This document shows positions 6,239 to 13,191 of a DNA stretch of 13,191 nucleotides, piece by piece. The notes beneath the pieces are model-generated. The model worked only from the letters and a program-made list of their open reading frames with translations. It was not told the origin of the DNA and did no database searches. How positions within the stretch are numbered: position 1 is the first letter of the stretch; each line of letters starts with the position of its first letter. Both the position numbers and the translations under genes were made by a program. This DNA is from RUG100 sp034927505 (GTDB lineage Bacteria > Bacillota > Clostridia > Peptostreptococcales > Anaerovoracaceae): positions 1 to 13,191 of the forward strand of contig JAYFPY010000007.1 in assembly GCA_034927505.1 (NCBI GenBank), given 5' to 3'.

Positions 6239-7191
6239 CATACTTCATGATAATAATACCGGCAGTAGTCGGATTCATCGCTGCGGTAATACTGACGGCG
6301 ATACTGATACCGGTGCTGAAAAGGCAGGCCGGGCAGAATATAAGAGAAGAAGGACCGGAGGCCCATCAGGCCAAGGCGGGAACCCCGTCTATGGGAGGAG
6401 CGGCAATAATAGTTGCTGCTGTTATTGCTTTTTTGACGGGATGGTATTTTGACAGCGACGGCATGGTCATCATGGCCGGTATGATACTGTTCGGCGCCAT
6501 CGGATTTTTCGATGACTGGCTGAAGGTGATAAAGAAACAGAACGAAGGACTGAAACCCTGGCAGAAATTCGGACTCCAGTTTATTTTTGCAGTGCTGATA
6601 GCCGTATATGTGGGATTGTTTTCACAGCATGGAACTGATGTGTTCGTTCCATTTGCAAAAGTAACAGTTGATTTTGGTATGTGGTATATACCGTTCATAG
6701 TGTTCACTATCCTTGCCATGGTCAATGCAGTGAACCTGACAGACGGACTGGACGGTCTTGCTTCGGGTACGACGGCCATAGTGGCGCTGTATCTGCTGTG
6801 GCTGGCTTATACGGTCGGCGCTGTATCATCGGCCATCGCCATGGCGGCGATCATGGGGGCATGTCTGGGATTTTTGGTATTCAACAGAAACCCGGCAAAA
6901 GTCTTCATGGGCGACACCGGATCTCTGGCGCTGGGCGGAGTGATCACCGCAGCAGCAATTGTTATGAAAATGGAGCTGCTGCTGCCTATAGTCGGGATCG
7001 TATATGTTCTCGAAGTCCTGTCGGTATGCATGCAGGTAACATATTTCAAGGCCACAGGTGGAAAGAGGATATTCAAAATGACTCCGCTGCACCATCACTT
7101 CGAATTGTCGGGAATGAAGGAGACCACAGTGGTCATAATGTTCTGGGGCATTACATTCGTGTTCTGTATCCTGGGATTTGTAATAGTATAG
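6235..7191 (+). CDS. mraY: Phospho-N-acetylmuramoyl-pentapeptide transferase MraY
   Basis: MraY is the integral membrane enzyme that transfers phospho-MurNAc-pentapeptide to undecaprenyl phosphate, forming lipid I. The 318-residue protein is strongly hydrophobic with about ten transmembrane helices. It shows all family motifs: AGTPSMGG (48-55), FFDDWLK with D93 and D94, NLTDGLDGL with D170 and D173, FMGDTGS with D227, and TPLHHHFE with the histidine triad 286-288. The aspartates are the Mg2+ and catalytic residues of the family. ATG 6235 overlaps the murF stop by four bases; AGGAG (6223-6227) lies inside the end of murF at seven bases spacing, so translation is probably coupled. Ten bases separate it from murD. 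Confidence 0.97.
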   Translation: MTYFMIIIPAVVGFIAAVILTAILIPVLKRQAGQNIREEGPEAHQAKAGTPSMGGAAIIVAAVIAFLTGWYFDSDGMVIMAGMILFGAIGFFDDWLKVIKKQNEGLKPWQKFGLQFIFAVLIAVYVGLFSQHGTDVFVPFAKVTVDFGMWYIPFIVFTILAMVNAVNLTDGLDGLASGTTAIVALYLLWLAYTVGAVSSAIAMAAIMGACLGFLVFNRNPAKVFMGDTGSLALGGVITAAAIVMKMELLLPIVGIVYVLEVLSVCMQVTYFKATGGKRIFKMTPLHHHFELSGMKETTVVIMFWGITFVFCILGFVIV

Positions 7192-7201
7192 GAGCAAAAA
7201 T

Positions 7202-8572
7202 ATGAAAGATAACGAGTTTAAAAATAAGAAAGCACTTGTGATAGGTCTGGGAAGATCGGGCGTGGCGGCCAGCCGGGCTCTGCTTGAGCTGGGCGCGGAT
7301 GTGACCGTGCAGGATTCCCTGACTGAAGACGAGATAAGCAAAGAACTTTTGATTTTTTTGGAAAGCAAAAAAATCAAACATTATTTGGGCAGCGACCCAA
7401 AGGATATTGCGGCATTCGATGTCGTAGTTCCCAGCCCGGGAGTATCGATGGATCTGGACCTGATAAAAAGGGCTAAAGCGGCAAATGTCCCGGTCATGGG
7501 TGAAATGGAGATCGCTTACCGGGTCGGCAGAGGAAAGTATGTCGCCATTACCGGCACCAACGGAAAGACGACTACGACTACCCTTGTGGGCGAAATGTTC
7601 AGAACAGCAGGCATGGACACAAGCGTTGTTGGAAATATCGGAGTCGCTGTGATCGGAGAAGCCATGTCCGCATCGGACAAAACCTGGCTCATAACAGAGA
7701 CCAGCAGTTTCCAGCTGGAAACCATCTGCGATTTCAAACCGGAGATATCGGCCATACTCAACATCACGCCGGATCATCTGGACAGACACGGCAGCATGGA
7801 AAACTATGCCATGACCAAAGCCAGGATATTCGAGAACCAGGACAAGGATGGATATCTCATAATGAATTTTGACGACAAAGACTGCTTTGCGCTGGCGAAG
7901 AAATCAAATGCGACCATAGTGCCGTTCAGCAGAGAGGAAAAGCTGATGTTCGGTGCATTCGTAAAAAACGATATGATAGTTGTCAGGAACCATGAAGAAG
8001 AAACAATAGAATTCTGCAGAGTAGACCAGCTGAAAATACCGGGGGATCATAATCTTGAAAATGCTCTTGCGGCTACAGCCATAGGGTATTTTGCGGGACT
8101 TCCGCAGGAGAAAATAACCAAAGCTCTGAAGGAATTCGGCGGCGTGGAGCACAGGATAGAATACTGCGGCACCGTGGACGGAGTCAGATATGTGAACGAT
8201 TCTAAGGGGACCAACACTGACGCTGCGACAAAGGCGATAGACGCTGTAAAAGGTGATGTGATCCTCATAGCAGGCGGGTACGATAAAGGAGCGGATTTTG
8301 CCCCGCTGATAAAGGCTTTTGGAAATAAAGTAAAACATGCAGTGCTGCTGGGAGCTACTGCTGCGAAGATAAAGCTGACTGCGGAGAAGAACGGTTATGC
8401 AGATACGATCATTATGAAGGATATGGACGATTGCGTACGGGAAGCGGCAAGACTGGCCAAAAAAGGCGATACGGTGCTGCTCTCTCCGGCATGTGCCAGC
8501 TGGGACATGTACGATAACTTTGAACAGAGGGGCGATCATTTCAAAAAATGCGTTGAAGGACTGGAGAAATAA
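7202..8572 (+). CDS. murD: UDP-N-acetylmuramoyl-L-alanine--D-glutamate ligase MurD
   Basis: MurD adds D-glutamate to UDP-MurNAc-L-Ala with ATP in the cytoplasm. The 456-residue protein has family length. The N-terminal Rossmann-like domain begins KKALVIGLGRSGVAASRAL (residues 9-27) and contains PSPGVSMD. The ATPase domain has GTNGKTTTTTLVGEM with P-loop K122, preceded by MGEMEIAYR. The ITPDHLDRHGSM motif follows, then the C-terminal domain with EHRIEYCGTVDGVRYVNDSKGTN and LSPACASWDMYDNFEQRG. These last two motifs are diagnostic of MurD among Mur ligases. The ribosome binding site AGGAG (7190-7194) overlaps the mraY stop codon. The next gene, ftsW, begins on the base after the murD stop. Confidence 0.97.
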   Translation: MKDNEFKNKKALVIGLGRSGVAASRALLELGADVTVQDSLTEDEISKELLIFLESKKIKHYLGSDPKDIAAFDVVVPSPGVSMDLDLIKRAKAANVPVMGEMEIAYRVGRGKYVAITGTNGKTTTTTLVGEMFRTAGMDTSVVGNIGVAVIGEAMSASDKTWLITETSSFQLETICDFKPEISAILNITPDHLDRHGSMENYAMTKARIFENQDKDGYLIMNFDDKDCFALAKKSNATIVPFSREEKLMFGAFVKNDMIVVRNHEEETIEFCRVDQLKIPGDHNLENALAATAIGYFAGLPQEKITKALKEFGGVEHRIEYCGTVDGVRYVNDSKGTNTDAATKAIDAVKGDVILIAGGYDKGADFAPLIKAFGNKVKHAVLLGATAAKIKLTAEKNGYADTIIMKDMDDCVREAARLAKKGDTVLLSPACASWDMYDNFEQRGDHFKKCVEGLEK

Positions 8573-9700
8573 ATGGAGAAGACCAAAAGATTACAACCGG
8601 GAGATTTTATGTTTCTCATACTGACCCTTGGGCTGGTAATTTTTGGTGTGATCATGGTTTTCAGCGCCAGTTATTATTCTTCTATAAATAACAGCGGGAA
8701 CCCGTACAGCTATCTGATCAAAGAACTGATATTTGCCGTGACCGGATTCATACTGATGATAGGCGCGGCGCTGCTGGACGTTCGGTACTATAAAAAATGG
8801 GCGCCCTATCTGATGATATTCAGCATCATACTGCTGGTGCTGGTAGTAACGCCTCTTGGGACGGAAGTCAACGGGGCGAAGAGATGGCTGGGGGCCGGAG
8901 TCTTCACTCTGATGCCCGGCGAAATAGTAAAACTGTGCGCAATAATTTTTGTGGCATGGTTCCTTTCGAGAAAACCGGAAGTGATCACGTCATTCACAAG
9001 AGGCATACTGCCGCTGTTTTTTCTCTGCGGGATCATAGCGGCGCTGGTAATGCTCCAGCCGAATATGTCTACAGCCATTACGGTGGTGGGGATAATCCTG
9101 GTAATGATGTTCATTGCAGGCATGAAGTATAAATATCTGATCGGTCTGCTTATCGTCGGCGGCGTGGCAGGATGCGGTTTGATATTTTCAGATCCGGATG
9201 GGTACCGGCTGGACAGAGTGACCAGCTTCCGTGATCCCTTCAAGGATGCTGCAGGCGACGGATATCAGGTGGTGCAGTCGCTGCTGGCCCTGGGTTCCGG
9301 AGGGATATTCGGACTGGGTCTGGGCAAGAGCGTGCAGAAGACCCTGTATCTGCCGGAGCCTCAGAATGATTTCATTCTGGCTATAATCGGCGAAGAGTTG
9401 GGACTGGTGGGTATACTGGTACTGCTGGTGGTGTATTTGCTCCTGATATGGAGGGGCATCAAGATCGCCATGGAAGCTCCGGACAGATTCAGCATGCTGC
9501 TGGCGTCCGGAATAACAGTAATGATAGGACTGCAGGTGGTCTTGAATGTTGCGGTAGTGACTTCATCCATGCCTGCAACGGGAGTGATACTGCCCTTTGT
9601 AAGTTACGGAGGAAACGCCCTGTGGCTGTTTATGATAGCGGCGGGGATAATGATAAATATATCCAGACACGGGAAAAAGAGAGTCGAGGAGGAACGATGA
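8573..9700 (+). CDS. ftsW: Peptidoglycan glycosyltransferase FtsW (SEDS family; SpoVE-type)
   Basis: FtsW polymerises lipid II into septal glycan strands together with the class B PBP. The 375-residue SEDS protein has about ten transmembrane helices. It carries VNGAKRWLG (99-107), LQPNMSTA (161-168), PEPQNDFILAIIGEELGLVG (262-280) with the conserved aspartate D266 that is essential in this family, and ATGVILPFVSYGGNAL (335-350). SEDS members divide into FtsW, RodA and SpoVE. The location between murD and murG supports FtsW, although SpoVE occupies the same slot in B. subtilis, so a sporulation role is not excluded. The start directly abuts the murD stop; GGAG (8563-8566) is the ribosome binding site. 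The stop overlaps the murG start as ATGA. Confidence 0.93.
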   Translation: MEKTKRLQPGDFMFLILTLGLVIFGVIMVFSASYYSSINNSGNPYSYLIKELIFAVTGFILMIGAALLDVRYYKKWAPYLMIFSIILLVLVVTPLGTEVNGAKRWLGAGVFTLMPGEIVKLCAIIFVAWFLSRKPEVITSFTRGILPLFFLCGIIAALVMLQPNMSTAITVVGIILVMMFIAGMKYKYLIGLLIVGGVAGCGLIFSDPDGYRLDRVTSFRDPFKDAAGDGYQVVQSLLALGSGGIFGLGLGKSVQKTLYLPEPQNDFILAIIGEELGLVGILVLLVVYLLLIWRGIKIAMEAPDRFSMLLASGITVMIGLQVVLNVAVVTSSMPATGVILPFVSYGGNALWLFMIAAGIMINISRHGKKRVEEER

Positions 9701-10791
9701 AAGTTATAATGACCGGCGGCGGGACCGGCGGACACATATATCCTGCCATTGCAATAGCAGATAAAATAATGGAAAGATCAGGCGACAGCGAAATCCTTTT
9801 CGTAGGTACGAAAAAGGGCCTTGAAGGCGAGCTGGTGCCCAAACACGGATATCCGATAAAATTCATAACCGTGACCGGACTGAATCGAAAGAATATGCTG
9901 AAGAATTTCAAAGTCCTGCGTGATTACAATAAAGGCAAAAAACAGGCGGCGAAGATCATTGAAGAATTTCAGCCGGATATAGTGATAGGGACCGGAGGAT
10001 ATGTATGCGGACCTGTAGTGAAAGTCGCATCATCTATGGGCATAAAGACTTATGTGCAGGAACAGAATGCTTTCCCCGGACTGACGAACAAAATGCTGGA
10101 AAAGAATGTGGAAAATGTGTTCCTGGGCTTTGAGGAAGCCGGCAGATTTTTCAAATATCCGGACAAACACATCGTTACAGGCAATCCGGTAAGATCGGAA
10201 TTCTTCGACATAAATGATGCGGAAAGCCGACTGGAACTGGGGTTGAAAACAGATCAGTTCATGCTGCTGGCCTTTGGCGGGAGCCAGGGCGCGGGCAGAG
10301 TGAACAAGGCCATGCTGGATGTAATAAAACGATACAATGACAATGAGCAGGTGCAGGTCTATTTCGCTACAGGCAAAGCTTATTACGAGCCGATCCTCAG
10401 CGACCTGAAGAGCATGGGCATACATATCGGACCCAACATACATATAATCGAATACATAGACCATATGGAAAAATATCTGTCGGCCTGCGATCTTGCCGTG
10501 TGCAGGAGCGGGGCGCTGACAGTTTCTGAGATAATGGTGTGCGGAAAGCCATCCATCCTGATCCCGTCTCCAAATGTGACGGGAGACCATCAGACATTCA
10601 ATGCAAGAGCTGTGTCGGACAAAGGCGGTGCTATCATCATGGAAGAGAGCAAACTGGACGGAGCCGGATTATATACGGAAATAGAACGGCTGAGACAGGA
10701 CAGCGAGTATCTGAGGGGGATGGCAGAGCAGTGCAGGAGGATCGCGCCTGTGGATGCAACGGATATTATTTATTACAGCTTGATAACATAA
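9697..10791 (+). CDS. murG: Undecaprenyldiphospho-muramoylpentapeptide beta-N-acetylglucosaminyltransferase MurG
   Basis: MurG adds GlcNAc from UDP-GlcNAc to lipid I on the inner face of the membrane, giving lipid II. The 364-residue GT-B protein has the N-terminal G-loop TGGGTGGHIYPA (residues 6-17), a GTGGYVCGPV loop, QEQNAFPGLTNK, the second-domain loop FGGSQGAGRVN (193-203), and the donor site CRSGALTVSEIMVCGKPSILIPSPNVTGDHQ as separate conserved pieces near 270-300. The start is placed at ATG 9697 because MKVIMTGGGTGGH is the standard N-terminus and AGGAGG (9687-9692) stands four bases upstream. An in-frame ATG at 9448 would add 83 residues that are only ftsW read out of frame. The start overlaps the ftsW stop as ATGA. 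Confidence 0.97.
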   Translation: MKVIMTGGGTGGHIYPAIAIADKIMERSGDSEILFVGTKKGLEGELVPKHGYPIKFITVTGLNRKNMLKNFKVLRDYNKGKKQAAKIIEEFQPDIVIGTGGYVCGPVVKVASSMGIKTYVQEQNAFPGLTNKMLEKNVENVFLGFEEAGRFFKYPDKHIVTGNPVRSEFFDINDAESRLELGLKTDQFMLLAFGGSQGAGRVNKAMLDVIKRYNDNEQVQVYFATGKAYYEPILSDLKSMGIHIGPNIHIIEYIDHMEKYLSACDLAVCRSGALTVSEIMVCGKPSILIPSPNVTGDHQTFNARAVSDKGGAIIMEESKLDGAGLYTEIERLRQDSEYLRGMAEQCRRIAPVDATDIIYYSLIT

Positions 10792-10803
10792 AAGGGTATC
10801 GCA

Positions 10804-11694
10804 ATGGACGAGAAAGACAGGGACAAGGGAATAGTGTCTCCGGACACGCAGAATTTTGAAGAGCAGTACGGTCATGAAATGCAGGACGAGCTTCGGGAGA
10901 TCGAATTCGAATATACCGAGGAAGAGCCTGAAGAAAATCCAGAAGATGACGGTGCTCCGAAAAAGAAGAAAAAAAAGAGAAAGAAGAAACACGGTTTTCT
11001 CTGGTTTTGCGTTATAGTGATCATTGCAGCGGCTGTCATAGTATTTATGAATTCATCATTTTTTGGCGTGGACCGTATCACAGTCAAGGGCAGCAAAAAC
11101 TATAGTGTAAATGAAATAGTTAAAATGTCCGGAGTCAAAGAAGGCGATAACATTTTTCGGATCTTTGGCGGCACGGTAGAAAAGAATTTGAAGAAGGATT
11201 CTTATGTGCAGGCGGCGGATATCGAAAGGAAGCTGCCAGGGGAACTGATAATCAGGGTGACTGAAAGAAAAGAGGCCGCATATCTGGTCTACGGGAAAGA
11301 ATATGTGATAATAGACGACCATGGGTATGTGCTCAATACAACTTCGAAAAAACCGGAACTGACTATGATAGACGATATGACTATAAAGAGCATGAATAAA
11401 GGCGAACTGCTGGAGACCGATCAGGACAGCGTGCTGAAGGATGCGATTTCCATCATTAAACTGATGAAAAAGGAAGAACTCTTTTTCAAGAGGATATCTG
11501 TGGGAAAAGTAGTGGTCAGAGCGTATGTATACGACGATCTGGTATGCAAGGGCATTATAAAAAACGTGAAAAGAGCTATGAAGGACGGCGATCTTGAGGA
11601 AATAATCTACGATCTCTACAAAAAAGGCGTCAAGAAAGGCACTGTCAATATAGGAAGCGGGAAGTACTGTTCATACAGCCCGAAAGTAGAGTAA
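10804..11694 (+). CDS. divIB: Cell division protein FtsQ/DivIB (POTRA domain)
   Basis: The 296-residue bitopic protein has an unusual cytoplasmic tail. It is very acidic over about residues 1-50, then carries a ten-residue Lys/Arg block (53-62). A single transmembrane helix follows (about 65-83). Outside the membrane lies the POTRA domain, starting FFGVDRITVKGSKNYSVNEI and reaching about residue 155, then the FtsQ/DivIB beta domain with YVIIDDHGYVLN. Role (family): it joins FtsL and DivIC in controlling FtsW-PBP activity at the septum. ATG 10804 follows AAAGGG (10791-10796) at seven bases. It stands 12 bases after murG; murC and murB, often located here, are missing. The lysine block contains an in-frame A AAA AAG heptamer. 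No terminator separates it from ftsZ. Confidence 0.9.
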   Translation: MDEKDRDKGIVSPDTQNFEEQYGHEMQDELREIEFEYTEEEPEENPEDDGAPKKKKKKRKKKHGFLWFCVIVIIAAAVIVFMNSSFFGVDRITVKGSKNYSVNEIVKMSGVKEGDNIFRIFGGTVEKNLKKDSYVQAADIERKLPGELIIRVTERKEAAYLVYGKEYVIIDDHGYVLNTTSKKPELTMIDDMTIKSMNKGELLETDQDSVLKDAISIIKLMKKEELFFKRISVGKVVVRAYVYDDLVCKGIIKNVKRAMKDGDLEEIIYDLYKKGVKKGTVNIGSGKYCSYSPKVE

Positions 11695-11724
11695 AAAGGT
11701 TTAAATAAAAAACGTTGAAAATAT

Positions 11725-11753
11725 ATGCAACAAGAGGGGTTTTGTGGTATAAT
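11725..11753 (+). promoter_or_regulatory. ftsZ promoter with extended -10
   Basis: The -10 element is a perfect TATAAT (11748-11753) preceded by TG and one base (11745-11747), the extended -10 that can act with a weak -35. At 17-bp spacing the -35 position reads ATGCAA (11725-11730, 3 of 6). Initiation would be at about 11760, giving a leader of about 40 bases before ftsZ. It provides ftsZ with transcription independent of the upstream operon. Confidence 0.75.
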
Positions 11754-11799
11754 TTAACAAGGTTTTTGAATACGGATAAAGGCGGGAGGAATGTAATAA

Positions 11800-12948
11800 A
11801 TGTTACAATTCGAAAAGAGTGAAAACGACAATGCCGAAATTATAGTCGTAGGGGTCGGCGGCGGCGGCTGTAACGCAGTAAACAGAATGATAGATGCCAA
11901 TTTAAAGGGCATCAGTTTCATAGGAATAAATACAGATAAACAGGCTCTCGGATCATGCAGGGCCGAAAGCAAGCTCCAGATAGGCGAAAAACTGACAAAG
12001 GGGCTTGGTGCAGGCGGTAATCCCGAGGTGGGACAGAAATCCGCTGAGGAGAACGCCGAGGATATCGGGCAGCAGCTCCAGGGCGCAGAAATGGTATTCG
12101 TGACAGCCGGAATGGGCGGCGGTACAGGAACAGGAGCGGCGCCTATAATCGCAAAGGTGGCAAAGGACATGGGCATACTTACAGTCGGGGTAGTCACAAA
12201 ACCTTTTACCTTTGAAGGAAGAAAGAGAGAGGAACATGCCGAGCTGGGCATCAAATTCCTCAAGAAATACGTAGATTCCATAGTTGTCGTGCCGAACGAC
12301 AAACTGCTGGAGATCTCAGAAGAAAAGACTACTTTCATCGAGGCTTTCAATATGGCCGATGAAGTGCTGAAACAGGGCGTCCAGGGCATAACGGATCTAA
12401 TAGGAGAAGAAGGCCTGATAAATCTTGACTTTGCCGATGTGGAGACTGTGATGCGTGACAGAGGAGTCGCACATATGGGCATAGGCACAGGAAAGGGCGA
12501 AGACAAAGTCAGAAATGCAGTAAGAGGAGCTATCGAAAGTCCTCTGCTGGAGACTACAGTGGCAGGAGCAAAGGCTATACTTCTCAATGTCACCGGCGGA
12601 TATGACATGGGCATGATGGACGTAGACGAGGCTGCACAGCAGGTGAGGAGCGTTGCTGACAAGGATGCCATGATAATATTCGGAGCAGCTGTGTCGGAAG
12701 AGCTGCAGGATGAAATGAATGTAACTGTCATAGCCACGGGATTTGAAAATCAGCCCGGGAATTATGCTCAGGGTACTGCTTTCGGAGAAGAAGGCGAAGA
12801 TACCGAGCAGGCGGAAGAAACAGAGAATGAAGATACTCCGGCGGAACCTGCAGTTGATAAAAAATCACAGACTCTCAGCGATGTGCTGAAGACAATGGAT
12901 AAAGAGACTGAACCATCTAAGTTTGACATACCGTCATTCTTGAAATAA
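11800..12948 (+). CDS. ftsZ: Cell division protein FtsZ
   Basis: FtsZ is the tubulin-like GTPase that polymerises into the Z-ring. The 382-residue protein has the GTPase core with VGGGGCNAVNRM near residues 22-33, the tubulin signature GMGGGTGTG (104-112) and the T7 synergy loop NLDFADVETVM (208-218), whose D210 and D213 complete the active site across the polymer interface. After the core (about residue 316) comes an acidic, low-complexity linker, then the C-terminal peptide KFDIPSFLK that docks anchor proteins. ATG 11800 is preceded by GGGAGGA (11784-11790) at nine bases. It has its own promoter and terminator. ftsA, commonly next to ftsZ, is not in this window, so the membrane anchor (FtsA or SepF) must lie elsewhere. 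Confidence 0.98.
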   Translation: MLQFEKSENDNAEIIVVGVGGGGCNAVNRMIDANLKGISFIGINTDKQALGSCRAESKLQIGEKLTKGLGAGGNPEVGQKSAEENAEDIGQQLQGAEMVFVTAGMGGGTGTGAAPIIAKVAKDMGILTVGVVTKPFTFEGRKREEHAELGIKFLKKYVDSIVVVPNDKLLEISEEKTTFIEAFNMADEVLKQGVQGITDLIGEEGLINLDFADVETVMRDRGVAHMGIGTGKGEDKVRNAVRGAIESPLLETTVAGAKAILLNVTGGYDMGMMDVDEAAQQVRSVADKDAMIIFGAAVSEELQDEMNVTVIATGFENQPGNYAQGTAFGEEGEDTEQAEETENEDTPAEPAVDKKSQTLSDVLKTMDKETEPSKFDIPSFLK

Positions 12949-12969
12949 GGATGGTGGCAAGGGAAAAAT

Positions 12970-12993
12970 AAGCCGGCTGCTTGCCGGCTTTTT
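12970..12993 (+). terminator. Intrinsic terminator after ftsZ
   Basis: AAGCCGGC (12970-12977) pairs perfectly with GCCGGCTT (12983-12990) around a TGCTT loop, giving six consecutive G:C pairs. Five T follow (12989-12993). It lies 21 bases beyond the ftsZ stop and closes the cluster. Confidence 0.93.
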
Positions 12994-13011
12994 CATATGA
13001 AGGATGCATGG

Positions 13012-13191
13012 ATGAAGGAAATCACATCAAAAGACAATTTAATATACCGAAAATGCATTCAGCTTGCCATGAAAAAATACAGAGACAAACTGGGTGAATT
13101 CCTCATCGAAGGGGAGAAACTGGTGGACGAGGCCATATCCGCGGGAAGAGCGGATACAGTGATAGTCAGCAGCGACTACGGAGGCAGGGAT
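13012..13191 (+). CDS. TrmH/SpoU-family RNA 2'-O-methyltransferase, N-terminal part, cut by the right edge
   Basis: Sixty codons are open from ATG 13012 to the window end. The product begins MKEITSKDNLIYRK and continues with GEFLIEGEKLVDEAI, the pattern of the N-terminal substrate-binding domain of SpoU/TrmH-type rRNA methyltransferases (a KEITSKDN-type opening, then FLIEGxKLVxEA). The catalytic knotted domain lies beyond the window, so the exact target is unknown. AAGGA (13000-13004) is seven bases before 13012. The in-frame ATG at 12997 is less likely because it sits next to the terminator tail and lacks a ribosome binding site. The gene lies just after the ftsZ terminator and should have its own promoter or depend on read-through; none is evident in the short gap. 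Confidence 0.8.
   Translation, partial: MKEITSKDNLIYRKCIQLAMKKYRDKLGEFLIEGEKLVDEAISAGRADTVIVSSDYGGRD

Noticed and set aside
9448..9696. 83-codon N-terminal extension of murG
   Set aside because: The extension is ftsW read in another frame. AGGAGG at 9687-9692 and the standard MKVIMTGGGTGGH start fix the gene at 9697.
11754..12737. Minus-strand open frame of 327 codons opposite ftsZ
   Set aside because: It lies opposite a highly conserved ftsZ, its translation is low-complexity (Ser/Pro/Ala-rich) and it matches no family. It is a shadow of ftsZ codon bias.
1..13191. CRISPR arrays, tRNA or rRNA genes, insertion sequences, phage or defence genes
   Set aside because: None seen: no spaced repeats, no tRNA-like folds noticed, and no transposase, integrase or defence motif in any plausible frame. 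The window is a core cell-wall and division locus.

Overview
This window holds most of a dcw (division and cell wall) cluster from a Gram-positive, almost certainly a Bacillota of the class Clostridia. The evidence is the gene order (mraZ, rsmH, ftsL, division PBP, murF, mraY, murD, ftsW, murG, ftsQ/divIB, ftsZ), strong AGGAGG-type ribosome binding sites, frequent ATA and AGA codons, and a DivIB-like FtsQ with a charged cytoplasmic tail. Genus-level placement is not possible from the sequence alone. All genes are on the plus strand except a fragment at the left edge.

Layout. Positions 1-32 carry the first ten codons of a divergent minus-strand gene. sfsA (159-872) follows and ends at a strong hairpin terminator (914-940). 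Positions 941-1097 are the control region of the cluster: further hairpins, then three tandem 10-bp repeats (1020-1049) that look like MraZ operator boxes. mraZ, rsmH and ftsL are tightly packed, with overlapping stop and start codons. A 116-bp gap (2901-3016) holds a hairpin plus T-tract that looks like an intrinsic terminator or attenuator, and then comes the division transpeptidase. A second gap (4805-4861) carries a perfect TATAAT before murF. murF, mraY, murD, ftsW, murG and ftsQ form a continuous run with overlaps or gaps of at most 12 bp. ftsZ has its own extended -10 promoter and is closed by a strong terminator (12970-12993). A TrmH/SpoU-family RNA methyltransferase begins at 13012 and runs off the right edge.

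How the genes work together. MurF and MurD are Mur ligases building the UDP-MurNAc-pentapeptide. MraY and MurG make lipid I and lipid II. FtsW and the PBP polymerise and crosslink septal peptidoglycan. FtsL and FtsQ/DivIB are bitopic regulators of FtsW-PBP, and FtsZ organises the site. MraZ is the cluster repressor and RsmH methylates 16S rRNA.

Points of interest. I found no wholly new system: this is a core locus. Its unusual parts are regulatory and organisational. murE, murC, murB and ftsA are absent from their usual slots. There is a terminator-like element inside the operon. Two internal promoters share the same -35-like pentamer at the same spacing. The MraZ box array is a clear triple. 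Long reading frames on the opposite strand (for example opposite ftsZ and murF) are shadows.
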